Assembly: GCA_002450255.1 (NCBI GenBank)
Contig: DJYW01000029.1
Location: 1-33,671 of the forward strand
Direction: 5' to 3'
Origin: Gammaproteobacteria bacterium UBA6968
GTDB lineage: Bacteria; Pseudomonadota; Gammaproteobacteria; Pseudomonadales; Azotimanducaceae
Length of the DNA: 33,671 nucleotides
Shown here: positions 25,185-33,555 of the stretch, one piece after another
How positions within the stretch are numbered: the first letter of the stretch is position 1
Layout: each line of letters starts with the position of its first letter
Position numbers and translations under genes: made by a program
Notes under the pieces: generated by a model
Databases searched by the model: none
What the model was told of the DNA's origin: nothing
Seen by the model: the letters and a program-made list of their open reading frames with translations, nothing else

Positions 25185-26885
25185 GTGCACGAGACAATTA
25201 CCGAAACACACTCCACCGCACCTTCAAATAAAGCGGTATTCAGCCAGCTACGCCGCTATTTTCTGTACGCATTTATTGCTGTCGGCGTACTCATGTTTGT
25301 CCTCGACTACCTCGCATCTAGCGTGGGCAGCGATACTCAGGAAGCGCGTGCCGTCGACTTCGAAACCCAGAGCATCGCCATCGCCATCGCTGAAGAACCG
25401 CCGCAGTTAAACAGCAGCCTTGCGACCGATGCTGTCTCGGGAATGGTGCTGGGCCATATTATGGAAGGTCTGCTACGTATGGGCGTTGATGATCAGTTAG
25501 AAGCTGGCATCGCGGAACGCTGGGAAGTTACACCGGAAACTGCCACATTTTGGTTACGCAAAGATGCCCGCTGGAGTGATGGAGAGCCAATTACCGCCAA
25601 GGATTTTCTATTTGCATGGCAGACTGCGCTCGACCCCGACAACGCGTCAGAGTATGCATTTCTACTGTATGCCATTAAAAACGCTGAAGCGATAAATCAA
25701 GGCAACTTGCCGCTTACCGATTTAGGTGTCCGCATACCTGACCCACATACGCTTGTTGTCGAGTTAGAACGTCCGGTGCCTTTTTTCGACAAAATGGTGG
25801 TTTTCCCCACCTTTCTGCCTATTCGCCAAGACTTTTACGAAGCAACTGGTGGGCGTTTCGGCGCAGATGCCAAAGACCTTTTATACAGCGGGCCGTTCGT
25901 TATGGCGTCCTGGGTGCACGGTTCATCTCTACTGCTACAGAAAAATCCCTACTATTGGGATAAAGACCGCATTCGGCTAAACGAAATCAACGTCGCGTAT
26001 ATCACTTCCGACGTGAATGCCCGCATTAACTTCTTCAAAGATGAGCGCATCGCTTTCACCGGCCTTCAGGCAGAAAACTTGATCGATGCAATGCGACAGA
26101 AGTGGCCAATCAAACGGTATCAGGACGGCACTGTATTTTTTCTGGAATTTAATCACCGCGAAGACCGCCTCAGCGAAAACCTTAATTTCCGGCGCGCGCT
26201 TCAATCTGTATTAGATATGGAAGAACTGGTTTATAAGGTCACCAAGCTGCCGGGCTATCGACCCGGCGAGTCTTTGTTTCCAACGTTTTTAATGGGCGTC
26301 GAAAAGTCTTTCCGGCAGGAATACCCAGCCACGAAAATACCGGTGGATTATGCTCAGGCCCGGGCGTATCTGGCGCAGGCCAAAGAAGAACTAGGCTTAG
26401 CAGAGTGGCCGGAGTTTGTTCTGTTATGCGGCGATAACCCGATCTCTAATATTCAATCCGAATGGGTGCAAGGCGCACTGAAAAAACACTTAGGGCTCAC
26501 CTTAAAAATCGACAAACAAATCTTTAAGCAACGCCTCGCGAAAATGACCGCAGGCGACTTCGATTTGGTCCTGGCCGGCTGGGGCCCTGACTATAACGAT
26601 CCGTTGACCTTTGGCGACTTATTTGCGTCTTGGAATCTGAACAATCGTGGTCGCTATGCCAGCCCAGAAATGGACCGGTTAATCGCGGTTGCCCAGAACG
26701 CCAGCACTCCACAATCACGCATGGAAGCGTTTGCCGGTATCCAACAGTTGATTATCGACGATGCCGTTATCTTGCCCATGTATGAGCGCGGTCTGACTTA
26801 TGTGTTGCACCCTAAGTTGAAAGGGGTCAAGCGACGTGTCATCGGCGCTGACACCGACTTCACTAACGCCTATGTGGAACGCTAG
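25185..26885 (+). CDS. oppA: Oligopeptide ABC transporter substrate-binding protein
   Basis: A 566-residue SBP family 5 protein that binds peptides in the periplasm and delivers them to OppBC. Family features are QSIAIAIAEEPPQLNSSLATD, GHIMEGLLRMG, ERWEVTPETATFWLRKDARWSDGEP and LVLAGWGPDYNDPLTFGD. The N-terminus is unusual. After about 24 polar residues comes one hydrophobic helix (about 26-45, FLYAFIAVGVLMFVLDYL) with no signal-peptidase site or lipobox Cys, so it looks anchored by an uncleaved membrane segment. The start is GTG with no good Shine-Dalgarno; a different start inside the first 35 residues would remove the helix. It follows the VWA gene by 59 bp. Confidence 0.93.
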   Translation: MHETITETHSTAPSNKAVFSQLRRYFLYAFIAVGVLMFVLDYLASSVGSDTQEARAVDFETQSIAIAIAEEPPQLNSSLATDAVSGMVLGHIMEGLLRMGVDDQLEAGIAERWEVTPETATFWLRKDARWSDGEPITAKDFLFAWQTALDPDNASEYAFLLYAIKNAEAINQGNLPLTDLGVRIPDPHTLVVELERPVPFFDKMVVFPTFLPIRQDFYEATGGRFGADAKDLLYSGPFVMASWVHGSSLLLQKNPYYWDKDRIRLNEINVAYITSDVNARINFFKDERIAFTGLQAENLIDAMRQKWPIKRYQDGTVFFLEFNHREDRLSENLNFRRALQSVLDMEELVYKVTKLPGYRPGESLFPTFLMGVEKSFRQEYPATKIPVDYAQARAYLAQAKEELGLAEWPEFVLLCGDNPISNIQSEWVQGALKKHLGLTLKIDKQIFKQRLAKMTAGDFDLVLAGWGPDYNDPLTFGDLFASWNLNNRGRYASPEMDRLIAVAQNASTPQSRMEAFAGIQQLIIDDAVILPMYERGLTYVLHPKLKGVKRRVIGADTDFTNAYVER

Positions 26886-26889
26886 GCCT

Positions 26890-27072
26890 ATGTCTGAATT
26901 AACCGAAGCATGCGCCGCGAAGTGGCGCGTAATGCAGAACCAACCTATGACCAGCCAAGCCAAGACGAGTCACGCCATGCGGCAGCGAGCTATGGCGATT
27001 CGCAGCAACCTTAGCCTGTCTATCCATTCCGCGCGGCGTCACTCAGCCCGCTGTAACGAGGCGCGTCTATGA
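26890..27072 (+). CDS. Possible small ORF between oppA and oppB
   Basis: A 60-codon frame starting 4 bp after the oppA stop and ending in a 4-bp ATGA overlap with oppB, a coupling arrangement seen elsewhere in this operon. An AGG sits close before the ATG. The peptide is basic and polar, with many Arg/Ser/His and six Met (MSELTEACAAKWRVM at the start), no membrane segment and no recognised family. It may be real or only translated spacer. Confidence 0.3.
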   Translation: MSELTEACAAKWRVMQNQPMTSQAKTSHAMRQRAMAIRSNLSLSIHSARRHSARCNEARL

Positions 27073-28001
27073 CTCGATATTTTCTGCGTCGACTTGCGCA
27101 GGGTTTGCTGGCCGTTTGGTTTATTGCAACCGCCACTTTCTTCGGTATGCACGCGGTTCCCGGTGATCCACTCTCGTCGGATCGCGCGACCACCGAAAAA
27201 ATCCGTGCCAATCTAGAATCAAAGTACGGACTCGATAAACCCCTGCCCGCGCAATATCTAATTTATATGGGCAACTTAGTTCAAGGCGATTTCGGTATTT
27301 CGTTTACCCAAGAAAACCGCAGCGTTAATGACATTATCCGCGACCACTTCCCGGTATCCGCCACGCTGGGTATTTTGGCGGTCATTTTCGCCGGCCTCGG
27401 CGGGATTTTATGGGGCGCACTCACGGCCCTTTTTCGTAATCGACTACCAGATACCATCATCATGTTTTTGGTTATTCTTGGGATATCGGTGCCAAGTTTT
27501 GTGGTTGCTGCGCTGAGCCAACTGATGCTCGTGCGCCTTAACGATACGGTTGGAATGTCGGTTCTACCTGTCGGGGGTTGGGGTAGTGTAGCGCACATGA
27601 TCGTCCCAGCACTGGTACTGGGCCTATCCACCATGGCCTATCTGACTCGTCTAATGCGTTCGTCCATGCTCGAGATCGTTAACGCCGACTATATTAAAAC
27701 CGCCCATGCCAAAGGGCTGCCCGCCGGACAAATATTCGTAAACCACCAATTACGCAACGCGGTACTGCCTGTGGTGACCGTGCTTGGACCCGCTATTGCC
27801 AGCATTACCACCGGTGGCTTCGTGGTAGAGATCGTCTTTGCTATCCCAGGGCTAGGACGCTACTTCGTACAAGCTATCCAACAACTTGATTACACTGTGA
27901 TTATGGGAACGACCATATTTTACGGCGCTTTCCTAGTGTTTATGGTGATACTAGTGGATTTGGTATACGGCTTGATTGATCCAAGAGTGAGGGTGGAATA
28001 G
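27069..28001 (+). CDS. oppB: Oligopeptide ABC transporter permease OppB
   Basis: A 310-residue inner-membrane permease with about six helices. The N-terminus MTRYFLRRLAQGLLAVWFIATATFF is the first helix, followed by the conserved PGDPL and GLDKPLPAQYLIY segment. The cytoplasmic EAA loop matches: NADYIKTAHAKGLPAGQIF, then NHQLRNAVLPVVT. The end VDLVYGLIDPRVR is typical of OppB/DppB. GAGG precedes the ATG. Its stop shares one base with the oppC start. Confidence 0.96.
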   Translation: MTRYFLRRLAQGLLAVWFIATATFFGMHAVPGDPLSSDRATTEKIRANLESKYGLDKPLPAQYLIYMGNLVQGDFGISFTQENRSVNDIIRDHFPVSATLGILAVIFAGLGGILWGALTALFRNRLPDTIIMFLVILGISVPSFVVAALSQLMLVRLNDTVGMSVLPVGGWGSVAHMIVPALVLGLSTMAYLTRLMRSSMLEIVNADYIKTAHAKGLPAGQIFVNHQLRNAVLPVVTVLGPAIASITTGGFVVEIVFAIPGLGRYFVQAIQQLDYTVIMGTTIFYGAFLVFMVILVDLVYGLIDPRVRVE

Positions 28002-29389
28002 TGGCTGACGTTTCTCCAACTCTACCCGTAGACGCTTTTGCGCCGCTAGATACAGCACAGTCCGCTGAGCAACTAACGCGACCCTCACTGTCCTATTGGC
28101 AGGACGCCTGGCGCCGCCTGCAAGCCAACAAACGCGCTATGGCGTCACTCGGCATCGTGATGGCCCTGCTGTTATTTACCCTAGCCGGGCCACTAGTCTG
28201 GCAAGTCGATCCAACCGCGCTGGATCCGGATCAGATCAGCATTGCGCCGGGCGCAGATCGCAGCGCGATGGTGGTAGACGAGTATCAGCCCTGGGTGCCA
28301 CCGGCGCCCAGCCGCGCAACCAGCCCTGGCAGCCTTAATTTAGCCTTTGCCGAGTCGCCCACAACACAGTCTGTGCGCTTGGTTTGGCAGACGCCAATAG
28401 ACACCAACGTCTTCGGATATCGAATTTATCGCAATATTTTTCCGGTCGGCGCAGAGCGCAATTTTGGCCTGCCGCTCACCGAGACAGGCAACCCTTTCTT
28501 TGAGGACCGGCTCGACCTTAAACCCAGTGCGTATTACTACACTGTGATCGGGCTAAATGAATTCGGCGAGGAAACGGACCTGTTTGCAACAATATCCACT
28601 ACTTTAGTTCGCGCAATTACTGTTCCTGAAGCCCGTCTCAAAGGTCTGCTGGGCACACTTGAAAGCGCCGCAACGGGAACTGAGCTAGAACTCAAATCCC
28701 ATCCACTCGGCACCGACTATCTTGGTCGGGACATGCTTTCCAGGCTTATGTACGGCGCCCGGGTGTCCCTCTTCATCGGTTTCTTTGCGCCCCTGCTATA
28801 TGTGTTGGTCGGTGTGATCTACGGCAGTATTGCCGGCTTCCTTGGTGGCAGCGTAGATCAATTGATGATGCGGTTTGCGGACTTTGTGGTTGCCCTACCG
28901 TTTTTGCTCTTCATGATTTTATTCAAGGTTGTGTTCGGTATTGGTCCCGGCGAAAGCGGCATTATGCCCATGCTGATCGCGATGGTAGTCCTGCTGTGGC
29001 CCGGTACGGCTCGCCTGGTACGCGGGCAGATTTTACAAATTCGTGAAGAAGCTTATGTCAGCGCTTCGCGTCTTTTAGGTGCGCCCACTGGCTACCTGAT
29101 CTTTCGCCATATGGTGCCCAATACGCTTGGGGTGATTCTGGTTACCGTCACTTTCGCCGTCCCCAGCGCAATCTTTACCGAGGCTTTTCTCTCTTTCATC
29201 GGTATGGGCGTCGCGCCCCCTACGCCGTCTTGGGGGGCAATGTGTAACGAGGGCATAAAGACGATGCTGACTCATCCTCACGAAATCATTTTTCCCGCCG
29301 CGCTAATCAGCATTACCGTGCTCGCTTTCAACTTGCTTGGTGATGGTTTGCGTGACGCCTTAGATGCGCGCATGCGTAATCAGGATTAA
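28001..29389 (+). CDS. oppC: Oligopeptide ABC transporter permease OppC with inserted fibronectin-III-like domain
   Basis: A 462-residue permease against about 300 for ordinary OppC. After helix 1 (about 48-66), about 160 residues precede the conserved HPLGTDYLGRDMLSRLMYGAR (from 234), which normally follows after roughly 30. Residues about 108-205 look like one FN3 domain: SVRLVWQTPIDTNVFGYRIY, a strand around FFEDRLDLKPSAYYYTVIGL, then NEFGEET, preceded by a Pro-rich linker (WVPPAPS). This places the domain in the periplasm between helices 1 and 2. The rest is canonical, with the EAA loop REEAYVSASRLLGAPTGYLIF. The start is GTG in a TAGTG junction with oppB. Confidence 0.93.
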   Translation: MADVSPTLPVDAFAPLDTAQSAEQLTRPSLSYWQDAWRRLQANKRAMASLGIVMALLLFTLAGPLVWQVDPTALDPDQISIAPGADRSAMVVDEYQPWVPPAPSRATSPGSLNLAFAESPTTQSVRLVWQTPIDTNVFGYRIYRNIFPVGAERNFGLPLTETGNPFFEDRLDLKPSAYYYTVIGLNEFGEETDLFATISTTLVRAITVPEARLKGLLGTLESAATGTELELKSHPLGTDYLGRDMLSRLMYGARVSLFIGFFAPLLYVLVGVIYGSIAGFLGGSVDQLMMRFADFVVALPFLLFMILFKVVFGIGPGESGIMPMLIAMVVLLWPGTARLVRGQILQIREEAYVSASRLLGAPTGYLIFRHMVPNTLGVILVTVTFAVPSAIFTEAFLSFIGMGVAPPTPSWGAMCNEGIKTMLTHPHEIIFPAALISITVLAFNLLGDGLRDALDARMRNQD

Positions 29390-29430
29390 CACATGACCTT
29401 AGTCAATTCACCGCAGCGAAAAGCAAAACT

Positions 29431-30486
29431 ATGAGCGCACCTGACAGCCGATCGCCATTGTTGCGAGTGAAGGATTTACATGTCGAATTCGCAACTTATG
29501 GTGGCATCGTCCAAGCAGTACGTGGGGTCAGCTTTGAAGTCGCAGCCGGGCAGACGCTGGCAATTGTTGGCGAGTCGGGTTGCGGCAAATCTGTGACCGT
29601 GCAGACCGTGATGGGGTTAATACCGATGCCGCCAGGACGGGTTACCCAAGGCGAAATCTACTTTCGTGGCAACGATATATTAGCGACTAAAACCATCGCG
29701 GGAGAAGAAATACGCGGCTCGCAAATAGGCATGATCTTCCAAGATCCAATGTCTGCGCTCAATCCAACCATGAGTATTGGCCAGCAGATTGCTGAAACGC
29801 TCATCGTACATCGAGGTATGGATGAAGCGGCCGGCTTACAGCGCGCCGTCGAATTGCTGGATATGAGCAAAATCCCTGAGGCGGCAAAACGCTCGAAGCA
29901 ATACCCATTTGAGTTTTCCGGCGGCATGTTGCAGCGCGCGATGATTGCGATGGCTATCGCGTGTGAGCCTGCCATTCTCATCGCTGATGAGCCTACCACC
30001 GCGCTAGACGTCACCATCCAGGCCCAAGTTCTCGATCTAATCAAGGAACTGCAGCAAGCCAATAATATGGCGCTGGTTTTGATCACTCACGATCTTGGGG
30101 TTGTCGCACGCACCGCCGATGAAGTACTGGTCATGTACGCCGGCGAAGTGGTCGAACAAGGTAGTGTCGACGATATTTTTTATCGCTCGGCGCACCCCTA
30201 TACGATGGGGCTAAAAGCAGCAATGCCGTCCAATAATACCCATGAGAATAAGCAGTTGGTTCCCATTCCCGGCAGCCCGCCCGACTTATTCGATCCGCCA
30301 AAAGGATGTGGCTATGCTGCCCGTTGCCCGCACGCCATGCAGGTCTGCGCGAGTCTGCCGCCGCAGCGCCACTTGCTGAGTGCAGCGCATCATGCAAATT
30401 GTTGGCTACATGATAGCCGCCACCCAGGACCGCCCGCCGGTTTGTTTTATGCCGAAGCTGATCGCAATGCAGAGGGGGCGCCATGA
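29431..30486 (+). CDS. oppD: Oligopeptide ABC transporter ATPase OppD
   Basis: A 351-residue cytoplasmic ATPase. Walker A is GESGCGKS (47-54), signature FSGGMLQR (162-169; Met replaces the usual Gln), Walker B ILIADEPTTALD (182-193), then ITHDLGVVARTADEVLVMYAG. The oligopeptide-transporter C-terminal domain carries the Cys cluster GCGYAARCPHAMQVC, which in some OppD proteins binds an Fe-S cluster. A 41-bp gap separates it from oppC, and its stop overlaps oppF by ATGA. Confidence 0.96.
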   Translation: MSAPDSRSPLLRVKDLHVEFATYGGIVQAVRGVSFEVAAGQTLAIVGESGCGKSVTVQTVMGLIPMPPGRVTQGEIYFRGNDILATKTIAGEEIRGSQIGMIFQDPMSALNPTMSIGQQIAETLIVHRGMDEAAGLQRAVELLDMSKIPEAAKRSKQYPFEFSGGMLQRAMIAMAIACEPAILIADEPTTALDVTIQAQVLDLIKELQQANNMALVLITHDLGVVARTADEVLVMYAGEVVEQGSVDDIFYRSAHPYTMGLKAAMPSNNTHENKQLVPIPGSPPDLFDPPKGCGYAARCPHAMQVCASLPPQRHLLSAAHHANCWLHDSRHPGPPAGLFYAEADRNAEGAP

Positions 30487-31451
30487 CTGACACGCTGGTC
30501 GATATAAAACAGTTGGTGAAACACTTTGACCTCGGCAACAAACAGCGAGTCCATGCCGTAGACGGTATCGACCTGACCATTGCAGAAAAAGAAATTGTCG
30601 GTTTAGTTGGAGAAAGCGGCTCTGGTAAGTCCACGCTTGGGAAGACGCTGGTGGGCCTGCACGATAAAACCAGCGGCTCGATAAGCTACCGCGACGAAGT
30701 ACTGCCGCAGCGTTATCGCGCAGATGACTTTCAGCGTTTTGCAGCGCGCATGCAGATGATCTTTCAAGATCCCTATTCGTCTCTGAATCCGCGCATGACG
30801 GTTGGTGAAATAGTTGGCGAGGGCCTGCGCGTGCTCCACCGCACCACCGCAACAGAAACCCGCGATCGCGTCGCCGACTGGTTACAACGGGTAGGCTTAA
30901 ATGCCGACCACATGTCCCGCTATCCACATGAGTTTTCAGGCGGACAGCGTCAACGTATAGGCATCGCTCGCGCACTGATCGTAGAACCCGAATTTGTAGT
31001 CTGTGACGAACCCATTTCCGCACTCGACGTTTCTGTGCAGGCACAGGTGGTGAATCTATTAGCGGAATTGAAAGAAAGCCTAGGCCTGACGCTGCTGTTT
31101 ATTGCTCACGATCTGTCGATGGTACGTTACATCAGCAATCGCATGGCAGTCATGTATTTGGGTAGCCTGGTCGAAATAGGGCCGGCTGATGACGTATTCT
31201 TTAAGCCGCAACACCCCTATACGCAGACCCTGATTGCGTCCAATCCCGAACCTGATCCCCAGAGCGAGCGGCAACGTGCCTCCACTACAATTCAAGGCGA
31301 AATACCGTCGCCGGTAAACCTACCAGCGGGGTGCCGTTTCGCTAACCGCTGTCCGCAAGCAGTGGACATCTGCCACCAACAAACGCCTCCTTTGCTGCCT
31401 CTGACTGACTCGAACAGCCAACGTATGGTCGCCTGTCACCTAGTAAATTGA
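30483..31451 (+). CDS. oppF: Oligopeptide ABC transporter ATPase OppF
   Basis: A 322-residue ATPase pairing with OppD to power uptake. Walker A is GESGSGKS (43-50), signature FSGGQRQR (151-158), Walker B VVCDEPISALD (172-182), then FIAHDLSMVRYISNRMAVMYLG. The C-terminal Cys motif CRFANRCPQAVDIC matches the oligopeptide-transporter tail. It is the last gene of the array; a candidate terminator follows. Confidence 0.96.
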   Translation: MTDTLVDIKQLVKHFDLGNKQRVHAVDGIDLTIAEKEIVGLVGESGSGKSTLGKTLVGLHDKTSGSISYRDEVLPQRYRADDFQRFAARMQMIFQDPYSSLNPRMTVGEIVGEGLRVLHRTTATETRDRVADWLQRVGLNADHMSRYPHEFSGGQRQRIGIARALIVEPEFVVCDEPISALDVSVQAQVVNLLAELKESLGLTLLFIAHDLSMVRYISNRMAVMYLGSLVEIGPADDVFFKPQHPYTQTLIASNPEPDPQSERQRASTTIQGEIPSPVNLPAGCRFANRCPQAVDICHQQTPPLLPLTDSNSQRMVACHLVN

Positions 31452-31458
31452 TCCTACT

Positions 31459-31496
31459 TTGGCTGCGCTCATTGAATAGCCGCAGTCAATTTGTTT
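31459..31496 (+). terminator. Candidate terminator of the opp array
   Basis: A 9-bp stem (31459-31467 with 31481-31489, one G-T pair) with a 13-nt loop is followed by TTTGTTT. It lies just after the oppF stop. The large loop makes it less certain. Confidence 0.5.
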
Positions 31497-31934
31497 AGCA
31501 AAAGCTGTGCCCTGAGTAAATACTGCCCTGTGACATCACAAGCGAGTGCCTCACGAATGCTCAAAAACCCACTAAGCCAAATTCGTTGCCGTAACAACGC
31601 CTTTCTCAGATGCCAGGTGCAAGCTACCGTGTACAAAATCTACTTGGACGGAATACTGGGGCGTGAGGCTAGGGAATCGAGCCAGAACCGGGGTGGTTTT
31701 GGGTTGATAAGCTGGTTATGAACGGCTCTATTGATCATCACGTCGCCGCTACAAGCTTATCGCAGGCGAACGGACACCGCACAAACAAATGTCCCTCAAG
31801 AAAACCACTCAAGCAGTGAGCTTTTCCAGCAGGATATCTAGTTTGCGGAGGGGACTTGTTCGAACTAGGTCTAAGGAACGACTCTGGCACGAGCTATGTA
31901 CTAGCCTGTACCGAGCCGCCTTACTCAGAGGGTT
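31497..31934. other. Gene-poor stretch between oppF and the RRM gene
   Basis: No open frame here has a plausible start and recognisable product. A TTG-started 76-codon plus-strand frame (31491-31721) has no ribosome-binding site or family resemblance. A T-arm-like GTTCGAAC near 31858 is not part of a foldable tRNA. Confidence 0.5.
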
Positions 31935-32219
31935 TTAGAAGCGTCGACCGCCGCCGCCACCGCCGCCGCCACCTGGGCGTTGCTTGCTTTGCGCTTCGTT
32001 AACACGTAGTGCTCGACCTTTGAAATCAACGCCATTCAGCGCCTCGATGGCTGCCTCGGCGCCATCTTCCAGTTCCACGAATCCGAACCCTCGTGAGCGA
32101 CCAGTCTCGCGATCAGTGATCACAGAGGCCGATGCAACACTACCGTGCTCGGAGAAAAGGGTTTGTAAATCCTCATCGGTAACCGCCCATGCGAGGTTAC
32201 CTACATATAGTTTCTTCAC
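31935..32219 (-). CDS. Glycine-tailed RNA-recognition-motif protein
   Basis: A 94-residue single-RRM RNA-binding protein. RNP2 is LYVGNL (4-9), RNP1 is RGFGFVEL (43-50), and the tail after residue 82 is nine Gly then RRF. Similar bacterial RRM proteins are often cold- or stress-induced RNA chaperones. I chose the GTG at 32219 because it gives the family start (MKKLYVGNL) and has AAGGAG 10 bases upstream. A longer ATG reading to 32267 adds 16 residues and would place that AAGGAG inside the gene. Confidence 0.93.
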   Translation of the reverse strand: MKKLYVGNLAWAVTDEDLQTLFSEHGSVASASVITDRETGRSRGFGFVELEDGAEAAIEALNGVDFKGRALRVNEAQSKQRPGGGGGGGGGRRF

Positions 32220-32514
32220 GCTGAAATCGCTCCTTGTTTGATAAGCGCTTAAGTTATCCGATTTCAAAACAGCTGATTAACATCTGCTCTAAAAACGGCA
32301 TTTCGACCAATCAAACCTAACCACCAAAATCTGTTCGTCGCAGCGGGGAAAAACCCCCTACAAATTCCAAATTCGTCACAAATCACGCATTCCAATTATT
32401 TGTAATAACTGGTGCAAATTTGCCTCTCCAGGAAAAATCGGGCGAGCCTCGCTAGAGTACGGCATGCTTGGCACACTCTCAATGAATATTTGACGATCAT
32501 ATTCCTGAAAATTA

Positions 32515-33051
32515 TTACCGATTCAGCCATTTTCGGCGCATACGCAAGATCGATTCTTCCTGCGTGTACGTGTCTATATCACCCATCGCCACCCACGCCA
32601 GGTCAATCGACTCTGGGCTTACCGTAAAATCACTGCTCTTTGCTCGCAAAATATGCCGGACATCAAAGTGGTAATGCTCCGGGTCTGACTTACCTGCTGG
32701 AATTGAATGAATATCCAAATCAAAAATTGCCGTGTCGAGCAATTCGACTGCTAAACCCGATTCTTCCTCCGCCTCACGAAGCGCCGTGCGGGTAGTATCG
32801 ACCTCACCATCGCTGTGACCACCCAATTGCACCCAAATGTCGAGCTTACGATGATGAGTAAGCAGCAGCCGCTCGCCTGTGGGATCAACCAGCCAACAGG
32901 ACCCAGTGATGTGACCGGGCAGCCAGTTTGAGCGGGAGAAACAGTCACCCGAACCGTCTACAAGTTCTAGGAAATCTTCGATTTGCGAACGTTCTTCAGG
33001 ATAACGCTGAAGGTAATCCACCAAGTCTTGTTTTAGTTTGCTTCCAGACAT
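32515..33051 (-). CDS. Nudix hydrolase
   Basis: A 178-residue Nudix-fold hydrolase of the group with a longer N-terminal helix region (residues 1-45) before the fold. The Nudix box at about 78-100 is GGHSDGEVDTTRTALREAEEESGL, with the REAEEESG helix intact and one extra residue between the first Glu and Arg compared with the strict consensus. It probably hydrolyses a nucleoside-diphosphate-linked substrate; which one is unknown. AAGGAG precedes the ATG. It diverges from the ABM gene across 162 bp. Confidence 0.9.
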   Translation of the reverse strand: MSGSKLKQDLVDYLQRYPEERSQIEDFLELVDGSGDCFSRSNWLPGHITGSCWLVDPTGERLLLTHHRKLDIWVQLGGHSDGEVDTTRTALREAEEESGLAVELLDTAIFDLDIHSIPAGKSDPEHYHFDVRHILRAKSSDFTVSPESIDLAWVAMGDIDTYTQEESILRMRRKWLNR

Positions 33052-33213
33052 AAGACTCCTTATTCTGCCAGCGGGGAGTTTAGAGGCGCGTCGCCAAATA
33101 CCACGTCAAGCCAATGCTCCGCGCTGCTGCAGCGCTTGCATCGTATTCCTTCACCGGAATTCACTTAACGATTATCGTTTAACCAATATTTTAACCACAA
33201 GATGGGAGGGGCC

Positions 33214-33498
33214 ATGTTAGCAGTCATCGCTAAACTTAATGTCAAGGCAGGCAAGGAAGAGGACTTCGAAAAAGTCATGCTGGACCTTGCCGCCGCCGTG
33301 AATAACAACGAGCCAGGCAATCACCTTTATCAGCTTTGCAAAGATGCCGACGGTAACTACGTCGTTCTGGAACTTTATGAAGATGAAGAAGCCATAGCCG
33401 CGCATGGTGCTTCGGAACACTTCAAAGCATCTGGAGCTGGATTCAAAGGCTTAATGGGTGGGCCACCAGAGATCACTCGCATGACCGTTGTAGAGTAA
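33214..33498 (+). CDS. ABM-fold (antibiotic biosynthesis monooxygenase) protein
   Basis: A 94-residue dimeric alpha-beta-barrel protein. MLAVIAKLNVKAGKEEDFEKVM is the first strand and helix, GNHLYQLCKDADGNYVVLELYEDEEAIAAH the middle, and HFKASGAGFKGLM the terminal helix. The family includes quinol monooxygenases such as YgiN and haem-degrading enzymes; the Trp/Asn haem residues of IsdG are not seen. The ATG at 33214 is preferred because GGGAGGGG lies just upstream; the ATG at 33202 would begin ahead of that site. Confidence 0.9.
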   Translation: MLAVIAKLNVKAGKEEDFEKVMLDLAAAVNNNEPGNHLYQLCKDADGNYVVLELYEDEEAIAAHGASEHFKASGAGFKGLMGGPPEITRMTVVE

Positions 33499-33526
33499 AC
33501 TCCGCAGCACTTCAGCGACTGAAAAC

Positions 33527-33555
33527 CAGCTCAGGTCCGCATGCATGCTGAGCTG
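33527..33555. other. Inverted repeat CAGCTCAG-N13-CTGAGCTG
   Basis: A perfect 8-bp dyad 28 bp after the ABM stop, without a T tract. It may be a weak terminator or a stability hairpin. Confidence 0.35.

Noticed and set aside
31491..31721. 76-codon plus-strand frame after oppF
   Set aside because: TTG start inside the candidate terminator, no Shine-Dalgarno and no family resemblance.
31845..31885. tRNA-like T-arm (GTTCGAAC)
   Set aside because: No matching acceptor, D or anticodon arms can be folded around it, and no CCA end is present.
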